Part shown: in pieces, positions 1-7,644 of the stretch
Layout of the letters: the number at the start of each line of letters is the position of its first letter
Position numbering within the stretch: position 1 is the first letter of the stretch
DNA from: G965220305 sp965220305
Lineage (GTDB): Bacteria; Chloroflexota; Dehalococcoidia; Lucifugimonadales; UBA3495
DNA length: 64,000 nucleotides
Reading direction: 5' to 3'
Assembly: GCA_965220305.1 (NCBI GenBank)
Contig: OZ244817.1
Span: forward strand, 1,674,001-1,738,000
Notes under the pieces: model-generated
Database searches by the model: none
What the model saw: only the letters and a program-made list of their open reading frames with translations
Told to the model about the DNA's origin: nothing
Program-made: the position numbers and the translations under genes

Positions 1-1274
1 TCGCAGACCTCGGGCCCAATCAGCCCCCGTCGAGCCAACGAATCCAATTCCCGGACCAAGTGGAAAGCCCGGTTGTCCTCATCCAATATGCGGGTGGACA
101 GCCGAGCCACGCGAAAGGACAAAATCAGTATGAACACCGTGGATGACACAGCCAGAGCGTTAAAATAGTCCCCTCCGACCCATATCCCCTGGTTGAAACT
201 CCTGAGATACACCACTGTCCCACAAGCCCAGAGAGCGATAACCAACGCCTTGAAACTAAACAACCTCTCCGCCTCAAAGTTAATGAGCAGATTGGCAGTG
301 AATATCCCAGCTATCCCAATAATATAGTAGTCCAGCCTAGCCACTCCAATATGCGAGAATACCCAGAGCCATAGCAACGACACAATTGGTACCAGATAGA
401 GCATCGCGTTAATCCCAAGATTGTGCGTCACCAGGTTGGCCGCACGCCAGGCGATGGACGGAATGGCCTGGATCAGAGTGCCACCAATAAAGATACCGAT
501 TGCGAGAGACTGGAGACTTATCGTTTCCCCCTTTGCCAGACCGACAACAGCGTTCACCGGAACTGAAACTGCGTTGGCGAAGGTGAGCGCTATGATCAAG
601 CAGCACAGGGTAAGTCGCTGCTGGGATATGGTTGTCTGAATCTCAGGGGCAATGTCCCGGCTTACATCCTCACACCACTTGAAAGTAAAGGTGGTACAAG
701 AAACCGTTATTGCGCCAGTCAGCGCCAGCAGAATTCCAATGGGTATGTCAGACGGACCAGCGCCGGAGCCAGCAAAAATCGCGTCGAACCCCCCGGCTTC
801 ACTGGCAGACAAGAAGAAAAACCCCACAAAGCACGCCAAAAGGAGAACGATCGGTCCTCCGACCTTTCTCCGGCTACCTTGCTCTTTCCGATACAGAAAT
901 GCCAAAAGGAAGACGATGATGATTGGGTAGGTTTCAATCAATACAGTTGCCAATGCAATGTCGATAAACCGTAAAGACAGAGAAAAGAAAGCGTAGTCCA
1001 AGTTGCCAACTATGGTACCCGCAACAGCCCATGCCCGCAGTCTGTTCCGGTTCTGCCATAGCACCGACCGTTCGTCACGTACGAAGCCCCCGAAGAACAC
1101 AGCCAGGATGGTCAGACAGCCTAAAGCCACGCCGAATCGCCAGGCGGCATTAAGCAGGAATGGGCTTTCCTCGCCGGAAGCCCATTTAATTACTAGCGGT
1201 ATAAGCGAAGCCCCACCCACCGTGACAAGCATGAGAGTGGTAGCTAAAACGTTGTGGGACTCGTTGTTAGTCAA
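1..1274 (-). CDS. EamA/DMT-type membrane transporter (partial, runs off the window)
   Basis: On the minus strand a frame stays open from the window edge to a TTG at 1274; an ATG at 1232 is the alternative start. It gives about 424 residues, strongly hydrophobic, with roughly nine or ten membrane segments separated by short charged loops (for example RKEQGSRRKVGG between two segments). This layout, and the early TVGGASLIPLVIKW stretch, fit drug/metabolite (EamA) transporters, which are usually near 300 residues. After the last segment a charged tail (RVARLSTRILDEDNRAFH) continues past the edge, so the protein is longer than a plain EamA permease. The substrate cannot be told. It lies downstream of the lysS-fragment region in the same direction. 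No good ribosome binding site is visible, so the start is uncertain. Confidence 0.55.
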   Translation of the reverse strand, partial: MTNNESHNVLATTLMLVTVGGASLIPLVIKWASGEESPFLLNAAWRFGVALGCLTILAVFFGGFVRDERSVLWQNRNRLRAWAVAGTIVGNLDYAFFSLSLRFIDIALATVLIETYPIIIVFLLAFLYRKEQGSRRKVGGPIVLLLACFVGFFFLSASEAGGFDAIFAGSGAGPSDIPIGILLALTGAITVSCTTFTFKWCEDVSRDIAPEIQTTISQQRLTLCCLIIALTFANAVSVPVNAVVGLAKGETISLQSLAIGIFIGGTLIQAIPSIAWRAANLVTHNLGINAMLYLVPIVSLLWLWVFSHIGVARLDYYIIGIAGIFTANLLINFEAERLFSFKALVIALWACGTVVYLRSFNQGIWVGGDYFNALAVSSTVFILILSFRVARLSTRILDEDNRAFHLVRELDSLARRGLIGPEVC

Positions 1275-1354
1275 TTCAGCAACGTCACATGGGAGAACAG
1301 GATGTAAACCTCACCGCCTGACATATCCTGACCGTCCCCATTAGGACGGTTCGG

Positions 1355-1446
1355 CTATTCCTGGTCGGGGATCGCCCGCATCTGGGGGAAGGGCAGCACG
1401 TCGCGGATGGTGGGCTGGCGGGTGAGGCATCACCAGTCGGGTCCGG
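1355..1446 (-). pseudogene. Detached copy of the lysS 3' end
   Basis: Read on the minus strand, this stretch encodes QPTIRDVLPFPQMRA and then a stop, matching the last residues of the lysS gene at 2244-3758 (QPTIRDVLLFPQMRA). A 45-bp block (1374-1418) matches lysS 2281-2325 with two mismatches. Upstream of the match the frame is broken by stops, so it is not expressed as a synthetase. It lies on the far side of the DUF2283/DUF4258 pair, so that pair is bracketed by two copies of the lysS tail. This looks like the displaced end left by an insertion or by a local duplication. Confidence 0.7.
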
Positions 1447-1450
1447 CGTG

Positions 1451-1894
1451 TCAAGAAAATAGTCGTAAAAGGAAATGCGGGGCCAGGTGCTTGGATGCTT
1501 CCTTTAGAGAAACGCCAATTATGTCCCAATAGGCACTGCCGTCCTCTTCGTCAGGCTTCCAGTGCCCTATTATGCAGGCGCCGTCTGCCGTCCTGCATGA
1601 CGGGTTGCTGGCCGAGACTCCCAGTGTCAGCGTATCGGTCTCTTCGTCATAACTGGCACAGGGGTTGCCCTTCCCTATCTGATGCGACTGCTTGGCATGT
1701 GCCGGGACGAAGTAAGGGCAAACGCTGGCAGATGCGGAAAAAATGGAGAACCCTATAATGTCATGACCGCCGTAAGTTCCTATATCCACCTCAACATTCA
1801 CTGCATCCCACAGTGTGGCGCCATCCATTGCCTTTTGCCCGGTGCTGATGCGTAGAATGTCATCTTGCGGATAGTAATCCACTTTCAGTGTCAT
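1451..1894 (-). CDS. DUF2283-like protein, possible antitoxin partner
   Basis: 147 residues. The N-terminal half (LKVDYYPQDDILRIS, then DIGTYGGHDIIGFSIFSAS) follows the DUF2283 pattern of a short beta-meander ending in a hydrophobic strand. A second, weaker copy follows (ASYDEETDTLTLGVS, then AYWDIIGVSLKEASKHL), so the protein looks like an internal duplication; usual DUF2283 proteins are about 60-80 residues. The start overlaps the end of the upstream DUF4258-like gene by 35 bp, indicating one transcript behind lysS. In other genomes DUF2283 genes often sit next to DUF4258 genes and the pair has been suggested to be toxin-antitoxin-like. Here that is inference; no function is shown. Confidence 0.55.
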   Translation of the reverse strand: MTLKVDYYPQDDILRISTGQKAMDGATLWDAVNVEVDIGTYGGHDIIGFSIFSASASVCPYFVPAHAKQSHQIGKGNPCASYDEETDTLTLGVSASNPSCRTADGACIIGHWKPDEEDGSAYWDIIGVSLKEASKHLAPHFLLRLFS

Positions 1895-2234
1895 CGCGTT
1901 CCTCTAAATCCCGGTACCTGTCCGCAAAGTAGTCTCGGTTGCCCCTAGCCAGGTTGCGGGTTGCGTTTCGGTCAGGAAATGCCGAGAGAATCCTGGTTCC
2001 ATCCGTGGAAACTGCTACTCGCACAACCCTATCTATACCCGGGACAAAGGCCAAATACACCCTGCTGTCGCGTCCTGTCTGTGGGTCGGAGTAAATGCCC
2101 CGCAATTGCCAATTGTCGATGACAAAAGCTATCCGCGCATTTGTAATCCCCGGACGTCGGGTCTTCTGTATGGCATGGTTGCTGAGTATCCTCTCTTTAC
2201 CCCCTGCGACGATAGTATACCTATGTTCAAGCAC
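1860..2234 (-). CDS. DUF4258-like protein, possible toxin-like partner
   Basis: 124 residues starting at a GTG ten bases after the lysS stop codon, with GGGAG close by; no in-frame ATG exists near the start. The core runs ILSNHAIQKTRRPGITNARI, VIDNWQLRGIYSD, RVYLAFVPGIDRVVRVAVS and RILSAFPDR. It resembles DUF4258: an early H, then basic residues, then two beta strands ending in a hydrophobic strand and an aromatic. The tail is charged (YFADRYRDLEERDD). The gene is translationally linked to lysS upstream and overlaps the DUF2283-like gene downstream. DUF4258 proteins resemble RelE-like or nuclease-like toxins, but no catalytic set can be proven here. Confidence 0.5.
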   Translation of the reverse strand: MLEHRYTIVAGGKERILSNHAIQKTRRPGITNARIAFVIDNWQLRGIYSDPQTGRDSRVYLAFVPGIDRVVRVAVSTDGTRILSAFPDRNATRNLARGNRDYFADRYRDLEERDDTESGLLSAR

Positions 2235-2243
2235 TCTCCCGAC

Positions 2244-3758
2244 CTACTCGGAGTCGGCCTCGCCCCGGTCATCCCGCCGCGCCCGCATCTGGGGGAACAG
2301 CAGCACGTCGCGGATGGTGGGCTGGCTGGTCAGCAGCATCACCAGCCGGTCGATGCCCACCCCCAGTCCGCCGGTTGGGGGCATTCCGTACTCCAGGGCC
2401 AGCAGGAAGTCCTCGTCCTTGCGGTCCACCTCTTCATCCTGGTAGAGCTGGCGGATGTCCTCCTGGGCCTCGAACCGGGCCCGCTGCACCGCCGGGTCGT
2501 TCAACTCGGTGTAGGAGTTGGCGATTTCCATGCCACAGGCGAAGGCCTCGAAGCGTTCCACGTAGCCCGGCTGGTCGGGCTTGGCCTTGGCCAGAGGAGA
2601 CATCACCTCGGGGTAGTCCAATATAAAGGTAGGCTGGATTAGGTGGGGTTCCACAAAGGTGGAGAGCAGCTTGTCGATTACCCGTCCGCGGCTTTCCCGG
2701 GCGCCGGTTTCCACTCCCCGCTCCAAGGCTTCCCTTATTAGGGAAGCGTCGTCCGAGTGAGCGTCGATGTCGATGCCGCTGCGACGGTAAAGCTCCTCCC
2801 GGAAATTGACCCGCCGCCAGGGAGGGGTAAAGTCGATAATCTCCTCCCGGTAGGGTATCAGCATACTGTCCCGCACTTCCTGGGCCACGGTGGAGACCAT
2901 CGCCTCGACCATGTCCATCACGTCGTTGTAATCGGCGTAGGCCTCGTAGCATTCCAGCAGGCTGAATTCCGGGTTGTGGTCCTGGTCGATGCCCTCGTTG
3001 CGGAAGACCCGGCCCAGCTCGTACACCTTGTCGAAGCCGCCCACGATGAGGCGTTTAAGGTACAGCTCGGTGGCGATGCGCAGGTAGAGCTGCTGGTCCA
3101 GGGCGTTGTGGTGGGTGATGAAGGGCCGGGCGTGGGCGCCGGCGGCAACCGGCACCAGGATGGGGGTGTCCACCTCCAGAAAGCCCCGCTGGTCCAGGAA
3201 GCGGCGAATGCTGCTGATTACCCGGCCCCGCTGGGCGAAACCCTCCATCACGTCCGGGCTGGCGATCAAGTCCAGGTAACGCTGCCGGTAACGGATTTCC
3301 ACGTCGCGCAGGCCGTGCCACTTCTCAGGCAGCGGCTGCATTCCCTTGGAGAGCAGGGTTAGCTGGTGGGCCTCAATGGTGGGCTGGCCGGTGCGGGTAC
3401 GCAGCATTGACCCGGTGACCCCCAGGAAATCGCCCAAGTCCAAGTCTCGGAGCAACTCAAACTCGTCCCCCAGGACGTTCTGACGCAGCAGGGCCTGAAT
3501 GGAGCCGGAACTGTCGCGCAGGTCCAGGAAGGCCGCCCGGCCCATGTTGCGCATGGAGACGATACGCCCGGCCACGCTGGTTGGTCCGGAGTCAGAGTCG
3601 GCGGCCTCGGTCTGCTCGGAGGCTTCAAACCGGGCGATGGCGGTGGCGGCGTCGCAGGTGCGTTGGAACCGCGGTGGGTAGGGGTCTATGCCGCGCTGAC
3701 GCAACCGGTCCAATTTAACTTTGCGGCTGCCCAGCAGCCCATCTTCTCTATCGGGCAT
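2244..3758 (-). CDS. lysS: Lysine--tRNA ligase (class II)
   Basis: 504 residues, the normal length for bacterial LysS, starting at ATG. It charges tRNA-Lys in the cytoplasm. The N-terminal OB-fold anticodon domain (about residues 55-165, SVAGRIVSMRNMGRAAFLDL) is followed by the class II catalytic core. Visible motifs: motif 1 region FLDQRGFLEVDTPILVP, motif 2 YELGRVFRNEGIDQDHNPEF, and motif 3 GGLGVGIDRLVMLLT near the C-terminus. The end reads PTIRDVLLFPQMR, the family's usual closing motif, plus a short acidic tail. It lies 148 bp downstream of greA on the same strand, a common order in Chloroflexota, and the DUF4258-like gene starts ten bases after its stop. Confidence 0.97.
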   Translation of the reverse strand: MPDREDGLLGSRKVKLDRLRQRGIDPYPPRFQRTCDAATAIARFEASEQTEAADSDSGPTSVAGRIVSMRNMGRAAFLDLRDSSGSIQALLRQNVLGDEFELLRDLDLGDFLGVTGSMLRTRTGQPTIEAHQLTLLSKGMQPLPEKWHGLRDVEIRYRQRYLDLIASPDVMEGFAQRGRVISSIRRFLDQRGFLEVDTPILVPVAAGAHARPFITHHNALDQQLYLRIATELYLKRLIVGGFDKVYELGRVFRNEGIDQDHNPEFSLLECYEAYADYNDVMDMVEAMVSTVAQEVRDSMLIPYREEIIDFTPPWRRVNFREELYRRSGIDIDAHSDDASLIREALERGVETGARESRGRVIDKLLSTFVEPHLIQPTFILDYPEVMSPLAKAKPDQPGYVERFEAFACGMEIANSYTELNDPAVQRARFEAQEDIRQLYQDEEVDRKDEDFLLALEYGMPPTGGLGVGIDRLVMLLTSQPTIRDVLLFPQMRARRDDRGEADSE

Positions 3759-3906
3759 GGTGAATCAATGTGGTCAAGGTAGTCTCGCGTCCGGTCTGCG
3801 GATAGCGGGGGGCGCCCCAAGCTGGGTGGTGGACCGCCCGGAAAGGGTCGCCTGGGATTCCGGTCATTTGCTCATTGGGACAGAAGGGCATACCCAGGGG
3901 ATTGCC

Positions 3907-4404
3907 CTACTTTATGGTAACAACTTCCAGCTTAATCTTGCCCGAAGGCGCGTTTACCTCGGTAATCTCCCCGGGCCGCTTGCCCAACAGGCTTCGGCCA
4001 ATGGGCGAGACGTTGGAAATCTTGCCGTGGGCCGGGTCGGCTTCGGCGCTGCCGGTAATCGTGTACTGGATAGTTTTCTGGTTCTGGTCCTTCACCGTGA
4101 CGGTTGAGCCGATTTCCACCACGTCTCCGTGGCTGCCGCCCTCCCCAATGATGATAGCGTTGCTGATGACGTTGTCCAGGGACAGGATGCGCCCTTCGGT
4201 GAAAGCCAGTTCGTTCTTGGCCTCTTCGTTCTTGGCCTCTTCGTACTTGGCCTCTTCGTACTCGGCATTCCCCACAGTGCCCCCCCGTTCCCGGGACTGG
4301 TGAATCTGCTGCGCCACCTCCCGGCGGCGGACGGTGCGGAGGTGTTCCAATTCCGCCTTCAGCTTCGCCAAGCCCTCACTGCTCAAGTACATCTGCTGGG
4401 GCAT
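3907..4404 (-). CDS. greA: GreA-family transcription factor with altered coiled-coil tip
   Basis: 165 residues from the ATG at 4404 (a GTG at 4419 would add five). It has the GreA layout: N-terminal antiparallel coiled coil (about residues 1-85) and C-terminal FKBP-like domain (GSTVTVKD, SPIGRSLLGKRPGE, IKLEVVTIK). Normal GreA enters the RNA polymerase secondary channel and uses two acidic tip residues (Asp41 and Glu44 in E. coli, in the context GDLKENAEY) to promote cleavage of backtracked RNA. Here the same place reads GGTVGNAEY, so both acids are Gly. Just after it, a five-residue unit (EEAKN/EEAKY) is repeated three times, a ten-residue insertion from 15-bp tandem repeats at about 4215-4263. 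It may be cleavage-inactive or inhibitory, like Gfh-type paralogues. It precedes lysS. Confidence 0.9.
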   Translation of the reverse strand: MPQQMYLSSEGLAKLKAELEHLRTVRRREVAQQIHQSRERGGTVGNAEYEEAKYEEAKNEEAKNELAFTEGRILSLDNVISNAIIIGEGGSHGDVVEIGSTVTVKDQNQKTIQYTITGSAEADPAHGKISNVSPIGRSLLGKRPGEITEVNAPSGKIKLEVVTIK

Positions 4405-4805
4405 AGCACACCCACCCACGTTACGCTAAAAAATATTAGGGGAGAAACAACCCCTATCGTTGCTTCTCCTAGCTGGATTGTAAACCGAGGCTATACCCTT
4501 GTAAAGCATTGGGGCCGCCGCACCAGGGCCTTTCGATTGTCCCTGCAAGCGGTACGAATGGACTAAAGTCCCCGGAGAGCACAAGCTCCCACCCCTGGAT
4601 TCCCACGCACCCAGGGCCTTTCGATTATGCCGGTAGAAGCAAGTTCGCCACACTGGGCAGGCCACCACACCCCACCGTCGTTCCGGCCAGGGCCGGCACC
4701 AGGCAGGGGAGAAGGTACGTCCCTTTGGGTAGCCTCCAACCCTTCCTGAAGGGGCACATAAACCCGTAGGGCCGCACGGCTTCTAGCAACCACCGGGTAG
4801 TTAAC
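4405..4805. repeat. Intergenic region with dispersed repeats
   Basis: No gene seen between greA and the terminator at 4806. It holds two copies of a short motif GGGCCTTTCGATT (4527 and 4614). The second is followed by a stretch (GATTATGCCGGTAGAAGC...) that recurs almost unchanged at about 36728. It also holds a degenerate copy of the genome's main intergenic palindrome at about 4669-4706 (ACCGTCGTTCCGGCC...GGCC). Confidence 0.5.
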
Positions 4806-4841
4806 GGTCAGAACGGCGGGGCGTCACCGGCCGTTCTGACC
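4806..4841 (+). terminator. Strong hairpin upstream of the deacetylase
   Basis: A perfect 12-bp stem (GGTCAGAACGGC, then an 11-12 base loop, then GCCGTTCTGACC) is followed by CGCCCCTTCTTT. It could end transcripts from either side or insulate the next promoter. No plus-strand gene lies before it. Confidence 0.55.
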
Positions 4842-4846
4842 GCCCC

Positions 4847-4875
4847 TTCTTTGCCCCGCCCGCTTGGGCTACAAT
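4847..4875 (+). promoter_or_regulatory. Candidate sigma-70-type promoter of the deacetylase gene
   Basis: TTCTTT (4847-4852), 17 bases, then TACAAT (4870-4875), about 27 bases before the start codon. The -10 is good and the -35 is weak. The same GGGCTACAATAGG context recurs before the type I glutamine synthetase gene (about 21940). Confidence 0.45.
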
Positions 4876-4901
4876 AGGCGCAAAACCCCGGAGGTGCCCC
4901 T

Positions 4902-5714
4902 ATGGCTGGTATCTGGCCCGGCAATACCCAATGTGTGGCAATGCTGACCTTCGACGTGGATGGCGTCTCCTCCTGGTTGCGCCGCGACCCCAACTTCATC
5001 AATTTCCCCAGCCTGCTGTCCATGGCCGAGTACGGCCCCAGCGTCGCCACACCCCGAATCCTGGACATTCTGGATAACCACTCCATCAAGGCCAGCTTCT
5101 ATGTACCGGGTTACGTGGCTGAGACCCACGTGGACCTGGTGAGGGAGATTTTCAGCCGGGGCCACGAGATTGGCCACCACGGCTATATTCACGAACCCCC
5201 GGCTTCCATGTCCCCCGAGGAAGAAGAGGAGGTGCTGGAGAAGGGCATCAGCATTCTTTCCGACATCACCGGCCGGGCTCCCCTGGGATACCGTTCCCCC
5301 AGTTGGGAACTGAGTCCGGTGTCCCTGGACCTGCTGGCCTCCCACGGCTTCAGCTACGACAGCAGCTTGATGGGCGATGACGCTCCCTACCTGCTCCCCA
5401 CAGGGGTAACGGGAAAGGACATTGTGGAGGTGCCCATCCACTGGCTGCTGGACGACGCTCCCCACTTCGCCTACGCGCCCGCGGCCAACCGGCTGGGGCC
5501 CATGCGCAACCCGGACGAGGTGTACACCAGTTGGGCCGCCGAATTCCAGGGACTCTACCGCTACGGCAGCGCCTTCAACCTGACCATGCACCCCCAGTAC
5601 ATTGGGCGTCCGGGACGGCTGCTGATGCTGGAGCGGTTGATTGCCCACATCCGCACTTTCCCTAACGTGGAATTCATGCGGGTGGTTGACGTGGCGGAGC
5701 TGTGGCGGCGGTGA
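4902..5714 (+). CDS. Polysaccharide deacetylase (NodB-type, carbohydrate esterase 4)
   Basis: 270 residues, with GGAGGT eight bases before the ATG. CE4 enzymes remove N- or O-acetyl groups from polymers such as peptidoglycan or chitin with a metal ion. Motif 1 is AMLTFDVDG (the catalytic/metal Asp pair). Motif 2 is GHEIGHHGYIHEP (metal His residues). Motif 3 is GYRSPSWELSP (Arg and Pro-Ser of the active site). A late Leu-His region, FNLTMHPQYIGRPG, supplies the closing His. No signal peptide is seen, so it resembles cytoplasmic peptidoglycan-deacetylase-like (HpPgdA) or puuE-like members, and the substrate is open. It is monocistronic, with its own promoter and a hairpin terminator. Confidence 0.9.
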   Translation: MAGIWPGNTQCVAMLTFDVDGVSSWLRRDPNFINFPSLLSMAEYGPSVATPRILDILDNHSIKASFYVPGYVAETHVDLVREIFSRGHEIGHHGYIHEPPASMSPEEEEEVLEKGISILSDITGRAPLGYRSPSWELSPVSLDLLASHGFSYDSSLMGDDAPYLLPTGVTGKDIVEVPIHWLLDDAPHFAYAPAANRLGPMRNPDEVYTSWAAEFQGLYRYGSAFNLTMHPQYIGRPGRLLMLERLIAHIRTFPNVEFMRVVDVAELWRR

Positions 5715-5752
5715 TGACCTGGGGAAAGGAACTTAGAGGAGGAAAAATGAAC

Positions 5753-5775
5753 GGGCGGCCCGTTGTGGGCCGCCC
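5753..5775 (+). terminator. Terminator after the deacetylase gene
   Basis: Perfect 9-bp GC stem (GGGCGGCCC, loop GTTGT, GGGCCGCCC) 38 bases after the stop codon, followed by CATGCTACTTTCTT. The IS701 element begins 17 bases further on. Confidence 0.7.
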
Positions 5776-5793
5776 CATGCTACTTTCTTAGTA

Positions 5794-6010
5794 CTACAGT
5801 TGCAGATATGTGGTGAGGAGTTTCAGGCGGCGTCGGTAATGACAGCGCCGGGCCGTTGCTTGGTGCCGCCGTCTCCACTGAGACCACCGCAGCACTGATT
5901 CGTCCGTAGGGTGGTGTCTCCATATCAGCCGGTAGAGTAACCGCCGAACCTCGGGCACCGTCAGCGGTATCAGCCTTTCCTCCAAACTGGGGCAGCCCCC
6001 TTTTCTCCCA
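5794..6010 (-). CDS. C-terminal part of the IS701 transposase in the -1 frame
   Basis: About 70 residues that continue the transposase after the frameshift. They start near KGGCPSLEERLIPLTVPEV and end in LKLLTTYLQL, with the stop codon inside the left inverted repeat. The segment is family-typical and has no start of its own, so it only makes sense fused to the main frame. Confidence 0.7.
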
Positions 6011-7157
6011 GACGTCCCGGCGACGATGCCTGGCGCCGTACCACCGCCAGGTAGGCGTGGGCCAGCATCGCCAGGGTGATGTGCCGGTACCAGCCGTCCC
6101 ACCGGCGCACCTCGTATTGGTCCAGTCCCACCTGTCCCTTGGCCTCCTCAAAGCATTCCTCAATGGCCCACCGGGTTCCGGCCACCCGCACCAGTTCCTC
6201 CAGGGCTGTTCCCGTCGGGCCGTAGCACACGTAGTAGGCCAGTTCCTCGGGCTTGGCCACGCTGCGCCGGGCCAGCAGCCAGTACCCCTTGCCAGGTTCT
6301 CTCAGGGGCCGAATATCCACCAAGGCCCAGTCGTAGACCCGAGGACCCTTGGCCCCATCACCGGCGCTCAGCCGGACCCAGCCCGACTCTTCAACCCCAG
6401 ACGCCAGCCGGTCAGCCCGCACTTGGCGCGGACCCTGGTCCGTCCCAGCCCACAACTTCTCATTGCTCTTGATGGCCAGCACGTGAGGAACGTCCCGCCG
6501 CTCCAGCCACAGCCGCAGGTTGCGGTCATTGCCGTAGACCTCGTCCCCGGTGGCCCAGCCGAAGGGGACTCCCGACTCCACCGCCCGTTCCAGCATCCGC
6601 CGGGCCAGTTGCGGCTTGGTGCGAAACGCCACTTGCTCCGGCACGCCAGCCTCCTCCCGGCGTTCCTGGTCATCGGCCCACACCTGAGGCAGGTAAAGCT
6701 CCCGGTCCAGCAGGGTCCTCCCCTTGGCAGTAGCGTAGGTCAAGAATACCCCAATCTGGCAGTTCTCGATCCGTCCCGCCGTGCCGCTGTACTGACGCTG
6801 CACCCCCACAGACTTGTTGCCCTTCTTCAGAAACCCAGTCTCGTCCACCACCAACACCCCGTTGGCGTCGCCCAGGTGCTCCACCACGTAGTCCCTGAGA
6901 TCATCGCGAACCAGGTCCGCGTCCCAAATGTAGGTTGACAGCAGATGCTGCACCCCATAGGGTGTGGCGTCCCCGGCCTGCTCCGCCAGTTGCCAGCCGT
7001 TCTTGCGCTCCACCGGACTGAGCAGCCCTTTCAGATAGTCCAGCGATCGTCGACGTGGTTCGGGACGCCGGAACCGCCCCGCAATGCACTCGTGTACCCG
7101 GTCGATACCCTCAGCCCACCGGGCGACCTCTGCCACCCCATCCCCATGCACTGCCAC
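5970..7157 (-). CDS. IS701-family DDE transposase (frameshifted before its C-terminus)
   Basis: 395 residues from a GTG. Family features: LVVDETGFLKKG (first catalytic Asp), WATGDEVYGND (second Asp, WxxGDExYG pattern), and RWAIEECFEEAKGQVGLDQYEVRRWDGWYRH (catalytic Glu region, very typical of IS701). The frame ends early at 5970. The normal ending (LIPLTVPEVRRLL...HYRRRL) continues in the -1 frame at 5794-6010. The change occurs at a GAAAAGGGGGC run (about 5998-6010 on the minus strand), which contains an A-AAG-GGG heptamer in the reading frame. It could therefore be a programmed -1 shift or a recent inactivating indel. Confidence 0.88.
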   Translation of the reverse strand: MAVHGDGVAEVARWAEGIDRVHECIAGRFRRPEPRRRSLDYLKGLLSPVERKNGWQLAEQAGDATPYGVQHLLSTYIWDADLVRDDLRDYVVEHLGDANGVLVVDETGFLKKGNKSVGVQRQYSGTAGRIENCQIGVFLTYATAKGRTLLDRELYLPQVWADDQERREEAGVPEQVAFRTKPQLARRMLERAVESGVPFGWATGDEVYGNDRNLRLWLERRDVPHVLAIKSNEKLWAGTDQGPRQVRADRLASGVEESGWVRLSAGDGAKGPRVYDWALVDIRPLREPGKGYWLLARRSVAKPEELAYYVCYGPTGTALEELVRVAGTRWAIEECFEEAKGQVGLDQYEVRRWDGWYRHITLAMLAHAYLAVVRRQASSPGRLGEKGAAPVWRKG

Positions 7158-7284
7158 AGCCTCACCTCACCACCCGTTGATTGCCCCAATCCTAGTCGTT
7201 TTCAATCTGCAACTGTAGTATTAGAGCCTGTTTACGATCTCTGGAATATGTTAAGTTGAGACTATTGCCAAGGGGGAGATAATC

Positions 7285-7644
7285 ATGTCCCATTCATATC
7301 CCAGTGACGTTAGTCGTGAGCAATTTGCCCTGATTCTGCCTGCTTTGGAGTCGGTGCGCCGCCGGACCAAGCCCCGCACCGTGGAATTGTATGATGTATT
7401 CTGCGGGGTTCTGTACGTCCTGAAAAGCGGCTGCCAGTGGCGAATGCTGCCCACGGACTTCCCCGATTGGCGCACTTGCTACAAGTATTTCCGCCAATGG
7501 AGTGATCTGCCCGACCCAGAGGAAGAATCCATTCTGGAGCAGGTCTTAAAAAAAGTTGGTTGGCGCGGCCCGAGAGAGCAGTGGTCGGAAAGAGCAAACC
7601 AGCTTCTGCATCGTGGACTCCCAGAGCGTGAAGAATGCCGATAG
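7285..7644 (+). CDS. IS5-family transposase, first frame
   Basis: 119 residues, ATG start. The N-terminal DUF4096-type helical domain (SREQFALILPALES, YDVFCGVLYVLKSGCQWRML, DFPDWRTCYKYFRQW) is the standard front half of IS5/IS427 transposases. Homology ends at about residue 90 (LEQVLKK), at an A7 run (7548-7554). The remainder (RGPREQWSERANQLL) is out-of-frame translation of the second half. Removing one A would give one continuous frame (LKKLVGAARES). The full protein therefore needs slippage at the A-tract, or the gene carries an extra A. Confidence 0.85.
   Translation: MSHSYPSDVSREQFALILPALESVRRRTKPRTVELYDVFCGVLYVLKSGCQWRMLPTDFPDWRTCYKYFRQWSDLPDPEEESILEQVLKKVGWRGPREQWSERANQLLHRGLPEREECR

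Larger units (their letters stand above)
5792..7222 (-). mobile_element. IS701-family insertion sequence, 1431 bp
   Basis: Ends are 16-bp perfect inverted repeats (TACTACAGTTGCAGAT at 5792-5807 and its complement at 7207-7222). It is flanked by a 4-bp target duplication TTAG (5788-5791 and 7223-7226), which fits the YTAG target known for IS701. The right-hand TTAG is made of the TTA target duplication of the neighbouring IS5 element plus the first base of that element's inverted repeat, so this element inserted after the IS5 element. Confidence 0.9.
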
